A stretch of 15,685 bases of DNA from Anaerolineae bacterium (GCA_016927095.1 JAFGNI010000027.1:1-15685); one strand, 5' to 3'; positions 7,017 to 14,277 are shown, numbered from the stretch's first letter. Notes: generated by a model not told the origin, from the sequence alone. A program made the numbers and translations.

Positions 7017-7361
7017 ATGGCAGATCCAGTGATCGACCGGATGGTCATTGTCATCGCCTATCAGTGGCAGTCGAAGTCTCTGATGCGGTGTCTACGGGAA
7101 CACAACTTCACCGTCACGATAGTTGATGGCATTGGTGGACTTCTACGTGAAGGGATGGTGACGCTCGTAGCCGGCTTACCGGCGCGTCGTCTCCCAAGTT
7201 TCCTAGCCCTGGTCCGAGACACCTGTCCCGGAAGCACGCGATACATCCCCTTCGATGCGGAGATGGACTATCCCTGGCTGCCAGACAGCGAACTCGTCGA
7301 GGTGCGCGCCGGGGGAGCCAACGTCTTCGTGCTGCCAGTGGAGCGCTTCGTCCAGCTCTAG
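7017..7361 (+). CDS. PII-like protein of the cyclic-di-AMP receptor family (DarA/PstA-like)
   Basis: A 114-residue PII-superfamily protein. The ending VEVRAGGANVFVLPVERFVQL (94-114) closely matches the C-terminus of DarA/PstA cyclic-di-AMP receptors (VEVGGATVFVLDVERF type), and NFTVTIVDGIGGLLREGMVTLVAG (30-53) matches the strand-loop region. DarA/PstA proteins are cytosolic trimers that bind cyclic di-AMP at subunit interfaces. Compared with the pocket residues I recall for staphylococcal PstA, Asn30 and Thr34 are retained, but the expected Arg is Thr32, the Phe of GGF is Leu42, and the Asn of GNTT is Met47. Nucleotide binding is therefore uncertain. The ATG has AAGGAG four bases upstream, and a strong promoter precedes it. 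No cyclase or phosphodiesterase gene is in the window. Confidence 0.8.
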   Translation: MADPVIDRMVIVIAYQWQSKSLMRCLREHNFTVTIVDGIGGLLREGMVTLVAGLPARRLPSFLALVRDTCPGSTRYIPFDAEMDYPWLPDSELVEVRAGGANVFVLPVERFVQL

Positions 7362-7473
7362 CGGCAGGCTACGGCTTCGGGTCCGGCCTGGGCAAGGCGA
7401 AGACATCCCTTTTGAGGACAGACGCTGTGGTGAAAGAACCCCGCATGCACCTGGCGCAACGATCGGCTAGACG

Positions 7474-8415
7474 TCACCGGCGCACCTGTTCCCCGTTGTG
7501 TGTCACCAAGGCCCTGCTCGGACGCCTCACGGTAAGCCACGCGAAGACCGCGGCAGAGACCCCGAAGGTCACGAGATTGTAGACGGGGCCCAGTCGAGCC
7601 GACGTCACCAGTGCGGGCGTCTGCAGTGCAGACCCCTCGTAGTTGAAGAGCAAGGCGACGAAGAGGTTATTGGCCGCGTGGGCTCCCAAGGCCAGTTCAG
7701 CCGTCCCATCGCGTAACGTCATCCACGCAAAGAAGAGGCCCATGCTGACGTAGTAGGCCATGAGAAGCAGCGGGGCACGCGACACCTCGGGGTTGTACAT
7801 ATGTGGTAGACCGAAGAGCACGCCGTTAAGGACAACAACTGCCCAACGGCCTGCTTGGCGCTGATCAGCGCGCAACCATCGTCCGATTCCCTGGAGGAGA
7901 TAGCCACGGAAGAAGAGCTCCTCAGTAGAAGTCTGGAGCGGCGTGAAAATCAACGCCAAGAGGAGGAAGCCTGCGTAGCGCGAAAGAGCGATGCCGGCCC
8001 AGCTGAATGCTGCCGGGTAGAGAAGCACCTCCCATCCGGTCGAGATGCCAGCAAGCACGAACCAGAGCCCGAAGCCAAGGCCAAGTCGCTGCCAATTGAC
8101 CCGTGCCGCGGGCGTGACAAGCGAGCGCAATCCCCGCCCATGGCACAGATGCACCGCTACCCAAATCCCCAGAAGGAAGATTGGAAAGCTCAGGTTGGGC
8201 AGCAGATAGCCGCCCCAGAGCGGGTCAACGCCCTTCAGCAAACCCGTAACCGGATCCAGCCCGGTCGCTGGGTTATTGTCCGTCTGGGCCCACAGCATCG
8301 CGAGGAGGAGAGGCGCTGAGCCGACAACTAGCCACGCGACCAGAATGATCGAGGTGCCCACTAGGTAGCGCCAGGCTCCGTTTTTGCCCTGCTCAGTGGC
8401 CGCCAAAAAGCTCAT
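7474..8415 (-). CDS. CPBP family intramembrane glutamic endopeptidase (CAAX/Abi type)
   Basis: A 313-residue polytopic membrane protein of the CPBP family (Rce1-like). The three hallmark motifs are present: EELFFRG (Glu165-Glu166, Arg170), LNGVLFGLPHMYNP (His205) and GAHAANN (His246, Asn249/250). Hydrophobic segments at about 22-42, 70-90, 110-158, 192-230, 247-258 and 275-295 fit the expected multi-helix bundle. The family cleaves within or near the membrane; bacterial members serve in bacteriocin immunity, protein processing or regulation, and the substrate is unknown here. Its ATG (8413-8415) overlaps the TGA of the preceding gene, implying translational coupling to the DUF4062/TIR-like protein. 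It is the last gene of the three-gene minus-strand operon. Confidence 0.92.
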   Translation of the reverse strand: MSFLAATEQGKNGAWRYLVGTSIILVAWLVVGSAPLLLAMLWAQTDNNPATGLDPVTGLLKGVDPLWGGYLLPNLSFPIFLLGIWVAVHLCHGRGLRSLVTPAARVNWQRLGLGFGLWFVLAGISTGWEVLLYPAAFSWAGIALSRYAGFLLLALIFTPLQTSTEELFFRGYLLQGIGRWLRADQRQAGRWAVVVLNGVLFGLPHMYNPEVSRAPLLLMAYYVSMGLFFAWMTLRDGTAELALGAHAANNLFVALLFNYEGSALQTPALVTSARLGPVYNLVTFGVSAAVFAWLTVRRPSRALVTHNGEQVRR

Positions 8416-9005
8416 CCTTCTCTCTCCTCGCCGATGATGATGCCGCCCGTTGGCTCGAAACGCTCCCGCGAGATCAAGATGGCGCTGTCGCCCGCGCCGC
8501 CTCGAGTCTCCTCATCGACAGCCTCGGTCGAGATCTCAAGCTCATCTTGCCACCGCCGGAGCCTGGCTACCTCCGCTGGTGAAAGCGCGAAGGTGAGGGC
8601 ACGATCGAGCAGGTAAGCCGCGATGGTCCTCAGGACGTCCCGGCGCAGCGACGCGGCGTCTCCAAACGGCGTCCAAGCTTGGACTTCCCGTACGAGGCGG
8701 ACGAACTCACGCCCTGCCGGGGTGCGCAAGACATCCGTCTTGAGGTAGGCGATCGGCTGGCGTCCGTGCCGGCGCGCGACTTGCCACTCCAGGCCCACCG
8801 GTGCCCGGATGTCGTGACCCATCACGAGGATGTGGAGATCGGCATCGATGACAGCCTCCAGATCGACCGGCCCGTTGCCAGCCGGAGACTGCACCACGCG
8901 CCACGCCAGATCCACCGGCACCTCAGCGAGAGCGCGTCCTAGGATCTCGCGCTCCGCAGCCATGTCGGACGCAGCTGATATGTAGAACAGCACCGCATTC
9001 ACCAT
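8412..9005 (-). CDS. DUF4062/TIR-like domain protein
   Basis: A 197-residue cytosolic protein. The N-terminus FYISAASDMAAEREILGRALAE has the S-S/A-x-D-x-x-x-E-R pattern of DUF4062, and DLHILVMGHDIRAPVGLEWQVARRHGRQPIAYLK (56-89) fits the second half of that TIR/Rossmann-like fold: a hydrophobic strand, a Gly-rich turn, an acidic residue before a helix, then a strand. A helical region (about 95-160) and an acidic tail (161-197) follow. DUF4062 domains often occur in NTPase-linked conflict or signalling proteins; this one is stand-alone. I chose the ATG at 9005, preceded by GGTGGAGG, because the longer frame from 9128 overlaps the upstream gene and adds an unrelated Cys/Trp-rich stretch. It starts 34 bases after the lipoprotein stop and overlaps the CPBP gene by four bases. 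Function unknown. Confidence 0.75.
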   Translation of the reverse strand: MVNAVLFYISAASDMAAEREILGRALAEVPVDLAWRVVQSPAGNGPVDLEAVIDADLHILVMGHDIRAPVGLEWQVARRHGRQPIAYLKTDVLRTPAGREFVRLVREVQAWTPFGDAASLRRDVLRTIAAYLLDRALTFALSPAEVARLRRWQDELEISTEAVDEETRGGAGDSAILISRERFEPTGGIIIGEEREG

Positions 9006-9039
9006 ACAGGTCCTCCACCTGAAGCACCGGGCCTTCTGC

Positions 9040-10797
9040 TTACCGGCATGTACCTGCGAATTCGTACCCCTGCGCATCCAGAGTGGGCACAAGTCGAGCC
9101 AGCACTCCGACAACGTCAGGGCTCTCACCAGCCAACGGCACGCGCAAGACAGTCCCCGGCCTCACCTGAGCGAGTAGACGGGCAAGCGCCGCATCGGCTG
9201 TCAAGCCACGCAAGTCCGCCATATCGACATCCCAAAGGGCAACGTGGAAACCAGTCTCGGCTAGCAGGGCGCGCGTTGTAGCGTCAAGGGCACCATAGAA
9301 TGGGCGCACGCAGACCTTGGCCTGTGCCAGGCCTGCCCTGGTCGCCGTCAGGGCTGCCACGTACTCCTGGCGCGCCGCGTCGTGAAGCGTCGGATCGGTG
9401 ACAGCATAGAGGCCAACATCGTGGCCCGCGGCAACCAATGCGCCGGCAATCCCCGGCGACCGTTCAGCCACCGCAGAGGGCAGGAAGAAGGTCGCGCGTG
9501 CATCAGATGCAGCCAGCAGCGGGAGAATGTCATCAAACCAAGGCCCGTCTCCGGACACGACATCGAAGGTCAGATAGACGGTGCTGCCGTCCAGCACTTG
9601 GGATCCAGCTGCGCTGCTACCTGGCGAAGCCAACGTTGGGCCCGGCGTCGCTGCCGCCGTTAGCTCACTCCCCACTGTGGTGGTTAGGCCGCTGTCCTGG
9701 GTCAACGTGACCGTTGCGACGGACGTGACGGTTGGCGATGGCGTCGCCGGTACCACAGGGGTTCGGGTGGCAGGCGGCGGGTCAGCCGCAATCTCCAACA
9801 CATATGAAGTCGCGGCGCCCGCCATCGACGCCAGGGTGATGGCATAGTCCTGAGCCATCGTCAACTCACCATCCCAGCTTACCGCGTCGGAGAGAACACC
9901 GGTCAGAAGGACGCCGTCAGCAAGACCGCGGACAGAGAGCGTCACTTGGTCGTGCGGCGCAACCACGCGGAGAGCAAGCGACTGACGCGCGGTACCGGGC
10001 AGAGTGTAGACCTGACCACCCAGCGGCAACAAGCTACCCCGAACGCGTGTTGCCGCTGTGCCTGGCGCAAAGGGTATCTCCGTAGCGCCGACGCCCCGGG
10101 GGACCACCGGCTGCTGCCTGGGCCCCTCCCAAGCTGTGACCAGCGTAAGCTCATCCTCCACGAGTTCGTAGATATGACGCGCATCTTGGCTGGGACTGCC
10201 CCGCAGATCATCGGGGCCGTACCGCATCATGCCCAACGTAATCCGTCCCGACTGGATCGCCAGCAACTGTGGAACCACGTCGTCGCCCAGGTCCGTCGTG
10301 GCGGCAACCTCCGGGGTGCCACCGCGGTGCAGCACCGCAGCCAGCTGCCAACGTGGCGCCGCGACATTCCGCTCCGTGATGAGAAGGGCGACAGCATCAT
10401 CGCGACGATCGCCGTCGAGATCACCGAAAGTCACCATATCGGCTAGGATGACGCGCAGCCCCCCTGCCCCACCCGGCTGTGCTGTCTCGTAGAGACCGCC
10501 CGTCAGTCGAGCAAGGCCACCCTCAACCCCTTCGTGTGGATAGGCGAGGTCACCGAGTTGCGCCAGCGTCAGGTCAGGAAGCGGTGTGGCGGTAGCCGTG
10601 CGGGTAGCCGCCGGTGTCAGCGTGGGCAAAGGTGTGTGCGTGGCAGTGGGCGATGGTGTGGGCCAACGGGTGGCGTGCACACGCGGCGCTGAGACTGGCG
10701 TATCTGAAGCAGGTGTCGGCTCGATTGCGTGGCGTTGACAGCTCACGATCAGGAGCAGAGCTAGTAGACTCAACGCCGGCCACCTGCGTCCTCGCAC
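9040..10797 (-). CDS. Lipoprotein with degenerate polysaccharide deacetylase (NodB-like) domain
   Basis: A 585-residue secreted lipoprotein. A signal sequence ends in a lipobox (LIVSC, Cys20), followed by a Thr/Pro-rich linker (about 44-74). A calcium-loop-like GDLDGDRRDD segment (125-134) suggests an FG-GAP-like domain. Residues about 245-337 resemble a PPC-type beta domain, and a second Thr/Pro linker runs from 341 to about 395. The C-terminus (406-585) has the NodB fold order: YLTFD, ATFFLP, AGHDVG, RPFYG, LWDVD. Key NodB residues are missing: the second Asp of TFDDG is Val413, and the two metal-binding His of the H-x3-H motif are Tyr464 and Asp468. It is therefore probably a non-catalytic glycan-binding relative. 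The GTG start follows AAAGGGGGAG. It is the first gene of the minus-strand operon, divergent from the XRE-like regulator. Confidence 0.88.
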   Translation of the reverse strand: MRGRRWPALSLLALLLIVSCQRHAIEPTPASDTPVSAPRVHATRWPTPSPTATHTPLPTLTPAATRTATATPLPDLTLAQLGDLAYPHEGVEGGLARLTGGLYETAQPGGAGGLRVILADMVTFGDLDGDRRDDAVALLITERNVAAPRWQLAAVLHRGGTPEVAATTDLGDDVVPQLLAIQSGRITLGMMRYGPDDLRGSPSQDARHIYELVEDELTLVTAWEGPRQQPVVPRGVGATEIPFAPGTAATRVRGSLLPLGGQVYTLPGTARQSLALRVVAPHDQVTLSVRGLADGVLLTGVLSDAVSWDGELTMAQDYAITLASMAGAATSYVLEIAADPPPATRTPVVPATPSPTVTSVATVTLTQDSGLTTTVGSELTAAATPGPTLASPGSSAAGSQVLDGSTVYLTFDVVSGDGPWFDDILPLLAASDARATFFLPSAVAERSPGIAGALVAAGHDVGLYAVTDPTLHDAARQEYVAALTATRAGLAQAKVCVRPFYGALDATTRALLAETGFHVALWDVDMADLRGLTADAALARLLAQVRPGTVLRVPLAGESPDVVGVLARLVPTLDAQGYEFAGTCR

Positions 10798-10832
10798 CTC
10801 TCCCCCTTTGCGCTCAATGGATGTCAGCTCTG

Positions 10833-10860
10833 ACTATACCCATACCTTAGAACAGATCAA
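10833..10860 (-). promoter_or_regulatory. Putative promoter of the lipoprotein operon
   Basis: On the minus strand, TTGATC (10855-10860) is followed after 16 bases by TATAGT (10833-10838), about 35 bases before the GTG start at 10797. It stands back to back with a weaker plus-strand candidate for the HTH gene. Confidence 0.5.
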
Positions 10861-10879
10861 ATCGATGAGCGTTGTGGGC

Positions 10880-10908
10880 TTGATTTGGCCAGCGATCCTT
10901 GGTACGCT
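10880..10908 (+). promoter_or_regulatory. Weak candidate promoter of the XRE-like gene
   Basis: TTGATT (10880-10885) and TACGCT (10903-10908) are spaced by 17 bases, about 34 bases before the ATG at 10943. The -10 matches consensus at only three positions. An inverted repeat CAAATC (10858-10863) / GATTTG (10882-10887) overlaps both divergent -35 elements and could be an operator. Confidence 0.3.
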
Positions 10909-10942
10909 TAGGCTACATAGGGTACAGAAGGAGGCAGATGAA

Positions 10943-11395
10943 ATGGCGGCAGAGAGATTCTGGCGTTGGTTCGAGCTCGAGATGGTCCGGCGTGGCTTCC
11001 GCTCGGTCCGGCAGGTGGAGCGGGCCGGCGAGGTCGGAAACGATACGATCAGTGGTCGGCAGCGTCACGGCACGCCACCCACAGACACGGTGATCCGGGC
11101 CATTGCGCAGGCTTTTCAGCTGCCGTTCGAGGCCGTGCAGCGCGTCGCCGAAGAACCTGCTGGCGAAACCAACGGTGAAGCCCCTGACCCAAGCCAGGGT
11201 TCGCCCCAGATGCCCGAGAGCCTTACCCTCCGAGAACTATGGGGGATTGTGAGTAAGATGCCCATCGAGGACCAGCGCGCCGTGCTGGACTACGCCCTGT
11301 TTCGAAGATCCAGAAACGACGAGCGTCAGGCACAAAGGCGACGGCGCGGGCCCGCAGCCAGCCGCCAAACCCCTGCGGCCACCGACGGCGATTGA
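10943..11395 (+). CDS. XRE-like helix-turn-helix regulator with basic C-terminus
   Basis: A 150-residue cytosolic protein. Residues 3-70 (ERFWRWFELEMVRRGFRSVRQ, then GEVGNDTISGRQRHGTPPTDT and VIRAIAQAFQLPFEAVQRVA) have the layout of an XRE/Cro-type helix-turn-helix. In this layout VGNDTISGRQRHG is the turn and recognition helix, and the following helix reads like the conserved LAxALxVxxxxL. A polar linker leads to a second helical stretch, LTLRELWGIVSKMPIEDQRAVLDYAL, and a strongly basic tail (RRRRGP). The ATG at 10943 is chosen because AGGAGG (10929-10934) sits eight bases upstream; an earlier in-frame ATG at 10808 would run through the divergent promoters. It is divergent from the lipoprotein operon, which makes it a candidate regulator of that operon. 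Targets are not shown by sequence. Confidence 0.75.
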   Translation: MAAERFWRWFELEMVRRGFRSVRQVERAGEVGNDTISGRQRHGTPPTDTVIRAIAQAFQLPFEAVQRVAEEPAGETNGEAPDPSQGSPQMPESLTLRELWGIVSKMPIEDQRAVLDYALFRRSRNDERQAQRRRRGPAASRQTPAATDGD

Positions 11396-11433
11396 TCACG
11401 AGCATCGCCACAGCATAGAGGGCGTGTAGCTTG

Positions 11434-11450
11434 AGGAGCCACCTGCTCCT
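11434..11450 (+). terminator. Small hairpin after the XRE-like gene
   Basis: AGGAGC (11434-11439) pairs with GCTCCT (11445-11450) around a five-base loop, 39 bases past the stop codon. It has no T-tract. It is a weak terminator candidate only. The remainder of the 245-base gap (11396-11640) carries the operator-like elements listed next and no gene. Confidence 0.25.
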
Positions 11451-11535
11451 GCCATCACGAGTCTTCGATTGCATAGGCTGTTACCACCTCCATCTCCAGT
11501 ATATCCGCTCTGAGCTCTGATCTCAATCAATAGCA

Positions 11536-11559
11536 GGTATAGAACACAAGTTCTATACC
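11536..11559. repeat. Perfect 10-bp inverted repeat (operator-like) upstream of the phosphoesterase
   Basis: GGTATAGAAC (11536-11545) and its exact reverse complement (11550-11559) flank ACAA. It is AT-rich against a GC-rich background and directly precedes the Pho-box-like repeat. It could be a dimeric regulator site or, less likely, a terminator of the gene upstream. Confidence 0.6.
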
Positions 11560-11562
11560 AAC

Positions 11563-11580
11563 CTGTAACGCAACTGTAAC
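11563..11580 (+). promoter_or_regulatory. Pho-box-like direct repeat
   Basis: Two exact copies of CTGTAAC (11563-11569 and 11574-11580) are separated by GCAA, giving an 11-base period. This is the geometry of PhoB/PhoP boxes (for example CTGTCAT-N4-CTGTCAT in E. coli). It lies about 37 bases upstream of a TATAAT element serving a phosphoesterase gene. The spacing is longer than in classic PhoB promoters, so assignment to phosphate control is inference. Confidence 0.45.
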
Positions 11581-11594
11581 TGTGTGGACGAGCG

Positions 11595-11623
11595 TTAGCC
11601 TCAGGAGCGCGCTGGGGTATAAT
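11595..11623 (+). promoter_or_regulatory. Putative promoter of the metallophosphoesterase gene
   Basis: TATAAT (11618-11623) is a consensus -10. The hexamer 17 bases upstream (TTAGCC, 11595-11600) is a poor -35, consistent with dependence on an activator bound at the upstream repeats. The expected start near 11630 leaves a very short leader with AGGAGG immediately at its beginning. Confidence 0.5.
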
Positions 11624-11640
11624 CGGCGCAGGAGGCCGAC

Positions 11641-12873
11641 TTGTCACAGGAATCTTCTCACAAGACGAACCATGTGGCTCTCGTTTTCGTCATCCCTATC
11701 GCCTTACTGCTGCTATCTGCGACCGCCACAGAGGCCGCATCACGTGGGCTTGTACCCTTAAGGGTCCTCAGCGGCCCAGACGACGACCCGACCGTCGCCT
11801 TCAGCTTCTACGTAACCAGCGATATCCGGGGTGGTGTCGGCGATGCCGAGTTGGCCACGTGCGAGTACTTCCAGGGCGTCGTTGAGGCTATCCGAGGCCT
11901 GGATGGCGGGGGCGCGCTGATGGTTTCGCCTGGCGACCTGGATCCCTTACCCGCCACGTACCACGCCATCACGACCACCTTGGGCAGCGATTACCATTGG
12001 TATCCCGGCGTTGGCAACCACGAGTTTCCCGGTGAAGGAGCCGAGCCCTATCCTGGCGGCAGCTTCGACTGGCTGCGTGCCTTTGATTACGACATTGGCG
12101 GTACCGGTGTCCCACCGGACCTGGTCAGTGCCGGCCCCACAGGCTGTCCGTCTACGACCTACAGCTTTGACCACGGCCCGGCACACTTTGTGATGCTCAA
12201 CGTCTACTGCGACGCCGGTGGCGGTATGGCGACCTACGGCGACATCCCTGACCATCTCTATGCCTGGCTGGACGCAGACCTCGCGGCTAGCACGCAGCCG
12301 CTGACCTTCGTCCTTGGCCACGAGCCGGCCTACCCCCAGCGCGACAGCGAGAACGGTCGCATCAGCCACGCACACAACAGTCTCAACGAGTTTGTCGAGC
12401 ATCGCGACCGCTTCTGGGCCCTTCTGGCTCAGCACGGCGTCACTGCATACTTTAGCGGGCACACGCACAGCTATAACGCTGTCAGGATTGACAATGTGTG
12501 GCACATAAGCACCGGTCACGCAGCCGGGGTCGGGGAGACCGAGACGCGCAGCACCTTTGTCAGAGTCCTGGTAAATGGCCGCGATGTCCAGTACGAAACA
12601 TACCGGCAGCGACCTGACGAGCTGTGCAGCTACGAACTCACAGACGCGTGGAGCAGCGCCACTGACGCACGAGATGTCGTACCCACGCCCGTGCTCACGC
12701 CGACGCCACCACCCCGCGGCATGTTCCCCCCAGCAGACCTTCCACAGGTCGCTGCAGGTCTGGGGCTGTCCCTTCTCACCTTGGCCCTGCTACTTGGCAC
12801 TGTTCTCGTCATCATCATCGCCGTCCGGGCTGGGCGGCCGGCGGCTGAGCGGCAGGCCCCGGATGGGGAATAA
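11641..12873 (+). CDS. Membrane-anchored extracellular metallophosphoesterase
   Basis: A 410-residue calcineurin-type phosphoesterase. An N-terminal hydrophobic segment (11-33) acts as signal peptide. The metal-site motifs appear in order: TSDIRGG (59-65), SPGDLD (96-101), GNHE (125-128), LGHEPAY (225-231) and SGHTHSYN (272-279). The first motif has Arg where many members have His (DxH), a variant also familiar from DTRGG-type members. A Pro/Thr linker (347-359) leads to a C-terminal membrane helix (about 370-396) and short polar tail, so the catalytic domain should face outside. It would hydrolyse phosphate mono- or diesters using two metal ions; the substrate is unknown. The TTG start is supported by AGGAGG five bases upstream. 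A Pho-box-like repeat suggests phosphate-limitation control. Confidence 0.9.
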   Translation: MSQESSHKTNHVALVFVIPIALLLLSATATEAASRGLVPLRVLSGPDDDPTVAFSFYVTSDIRGGVGDAELATCEYFQGVVEAIRGLDGGGALMVSPGDLDPLPATYHAITTTLGSDYHWYPGVGNHEFPGEGAEPYPGGSFDWLRAFDYDIGGTGVPPDLVSAGPTGCPSTTYSFDHGPAHFVMLNVYCDAGGGMATYGDIPDHLYAWLDADLAASTQPLTFVLGHEPAYPQRDSENGRISHAHNSLNEFVEHRDRFWALLAQHGVTAYFSGHTHSYNAVRIDNVWHISTGHAAGVGETETRSTFVRVLVNGRDVQYETYRQRPDELCSYELTDAWSSATDARDVVPTPVLTPTPPPRGMFPPADLPQVAAGLGLSLLTLALLLGTVLVIIIAVRAGRPAAERQAPDGE

Positions 12874-12890
12874 GCGCACCCGCGTGCTCG

Positions 12891-12899
12891 TGCTACAAT
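12891..12899 (+). promoter_or_regulatory. Extended -10 promoter candidate for manA
   Basis: TGC-TACAAT (12891-12899) is an extended -10 element with no good -35, lying about 83 bases before the ATG at 12983. The leader contains a small hairpin GGGAC-CTC-GTCCC (about 12945-12957) before the ribosome-binding site. Confidence 0.35.
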
Positions 12900-12982
12900 G
12901 CCAACAGGAACCTGATAGGACCAACGGCCCGCATTGCACTGTTAGGGGACCTCGTCCCAAGCTTGCATAAGGAGCACCTAGA

Positions 12983-14275
12983 ATGGACCGCTGTAGCCAG
13001 ACAATGGCGCGCCCCTACCGGATGCGCAACCAGATACAGACCTATGCCTGGGGCACCCGTGGTGCAGATGCCTTCATCCCGCGGCTCCTAGGCGTGGAGC
13101 CGCAGCCCGATACGCCTTACGCAGAGCTCTGGATGGGTGCCCATCCCAAGGCGCCATCCACCATCGAGCTCCCCGGCGGCGAGACGATGGCACTCGATCG
13201 ATGGATAGCGGCGCACCCAGTGGAGGCCTTGGGACGATCCGTTGCCGAGTCCTATGGGGCACTGCCGTTCCTGTTCAAAGTGCTCTCCGCGGGTCAGGCT
13301 CTGTCCATACAGGCACATCCCACCAGAGCTCAGGCTGTCAAGCTTCACCGGGAGGATCCAGAGCACTATCCCGACGACAACCACAAACCTGAGATCGCTA
13401 TCGCTCTGGACCGTCTTACCGCTCTGATGGGATTCAAACCCTATGGGGCCTTCGTCAGGACGCTGGGCCGCTACCCGGAGCTCGGCGGCTTCGTGGGGCC
13501 CAGGCTCGCAGAACGTGCCGCTCGCGCGCAGAGAGCGAGCGCTCTGATACAGGCGATGATGATCCGGGAGGTCTTCGCCACGTTGGTGCAGCAAGCGACG
13601 GAGACGCCCGAGGTATTCGGGGAAGCGGTGGAGGCACTAGCGCACCGGCTTAAGGCCGGCTTCGAGGCGTTGGACGAGGCCGAGGCCCTCTTCCTGGAGC
13701 TACGTGAACGCTATGGGAGCCAGGACGTCGGGCTTTTCGCTCTGCTCCTGCTCAACATCGTGCATCTGAGCGCCGGCGAGGGCATCTATACCGCCGCAGG
13801 TGTGCCGCACGCCTACCTGAAGGGCAATATCGTGGAATGCATGGCCAATTCCGACAACGTCGTCCGCGTGGGCCTCACCCCGAAGTTCCGCGACGCCAAA
13901 ACGCTGCTGAAGATCGTGGATACAACACCGCGCATCCCCGAGATCATGAACGGCAACCCGCGCGTAATTGGCGGCAATGCGCTCGTCGCAACTTATAGCG
14001 TGCCCGCGCCGGAGTTCACCGTCGCCAGGTGGGCAATACCGGCGGGATCGGATGTTTCCGCCGCCAAGGGAGAGAAACCCGCTGTCCTGCTCGTGACCCA
14101 GGGCAGGGCAGACATCGTCTGGGATGGCGGTCGCGAGAGCTTCGATCGAGGGGAGACGGCTTTCCTTCCGGCCTGCCTGACCAGCTATCTGGTCAAAGCG
14201 CCCGTCGATGCAGAGGTCATCCTCGCAGGCGTCAGTGATCCCGGGGTCCAGGCCACGGTGGCCCAGAGCGCCTAG
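12983..14275 (+). CDS. manA: Mannose-6-phosphate isomerase, type I
   Basis: A 430-residue type I phosphomannose isomerase, which interconverts mannose 6-phosphate and fructose 6-phosphate in the cytosol with one zinc ion. Visible landmarks are the N-terminal NQIQTYAWG, AELWMGAHPKAPS (48-60), zinc ligands Gln110 and His112 (IQAHP), Glu137 (DNHKPE), His276 (GVPHAYLKG), and the signature GNIVECMANSDNVVRVGLTPKFRD (281-304) with the conserved Arg295. The C-terminal cupin-like domain ends at TAG. The ATG has AAGGAG (12969-12974) eight bases upstream. A nitrilase-family gene begins two bases after the stop, so the two are probably translationally coupled. The isomerase could feed mannose into glycolysis or supply GDP-mannose synthesis; the neighbours do not decide. 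Confidence 0.96.
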   Translation: MDRCSQTMARPYRMRNQIQTYAWGTRGADAFIPRLLGVEPQPDTPYAELWMGAHPKAPSTIELPGGETMALDRWIAAHPVEALGRSVAESYGALPFLFKVLSAGQALSIQAHPTRAQAVKLHREDPEHYPDDNHKPEIAIALDRLTALMGFKPYGAFVRTLGRYPELGGFVGPRLAERAARAQRASALIQAMMIREVFATLVQQATETPEVFGEAVEALAHRLKAGFEALDEAEALFLELRERYGSQDVGLFALLLLNIVHLSAGEGIYTAAGVPHAYLKGNIVECMANSDNVVRVGLTPKFRDAKTLLKIVDTTPRIPEIMNGNPRVIGGNALVATYSVPAPEFTVARWAIPAGSDVSAAKGEKPAVLLVTQGRADIVWDGGRESFDRGETAFLPACLTSYLVKAPVDAEVILAGVSDPGVQATVAQSA

Positions 14276-14277
14276 AC

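Noticed and set aside
8412..9128. Longer version of the DUF4062/TIR-like gene starting at 9128
   Set aside because: The extra 41 residues overlap the end of the lipoprotein gene and look like out-of-frame translation. The ATG at 9005 has a strong GGAGG and begins exactly at the conserved domain.
10808..10942. N-terminal extension of the XRE-like gene from ATG 10808
   Set aside because: It would run through the divergent promoter region, has no ribosome-binding site, and the ATG at 10943 has AGGAGG at ideal spacing.
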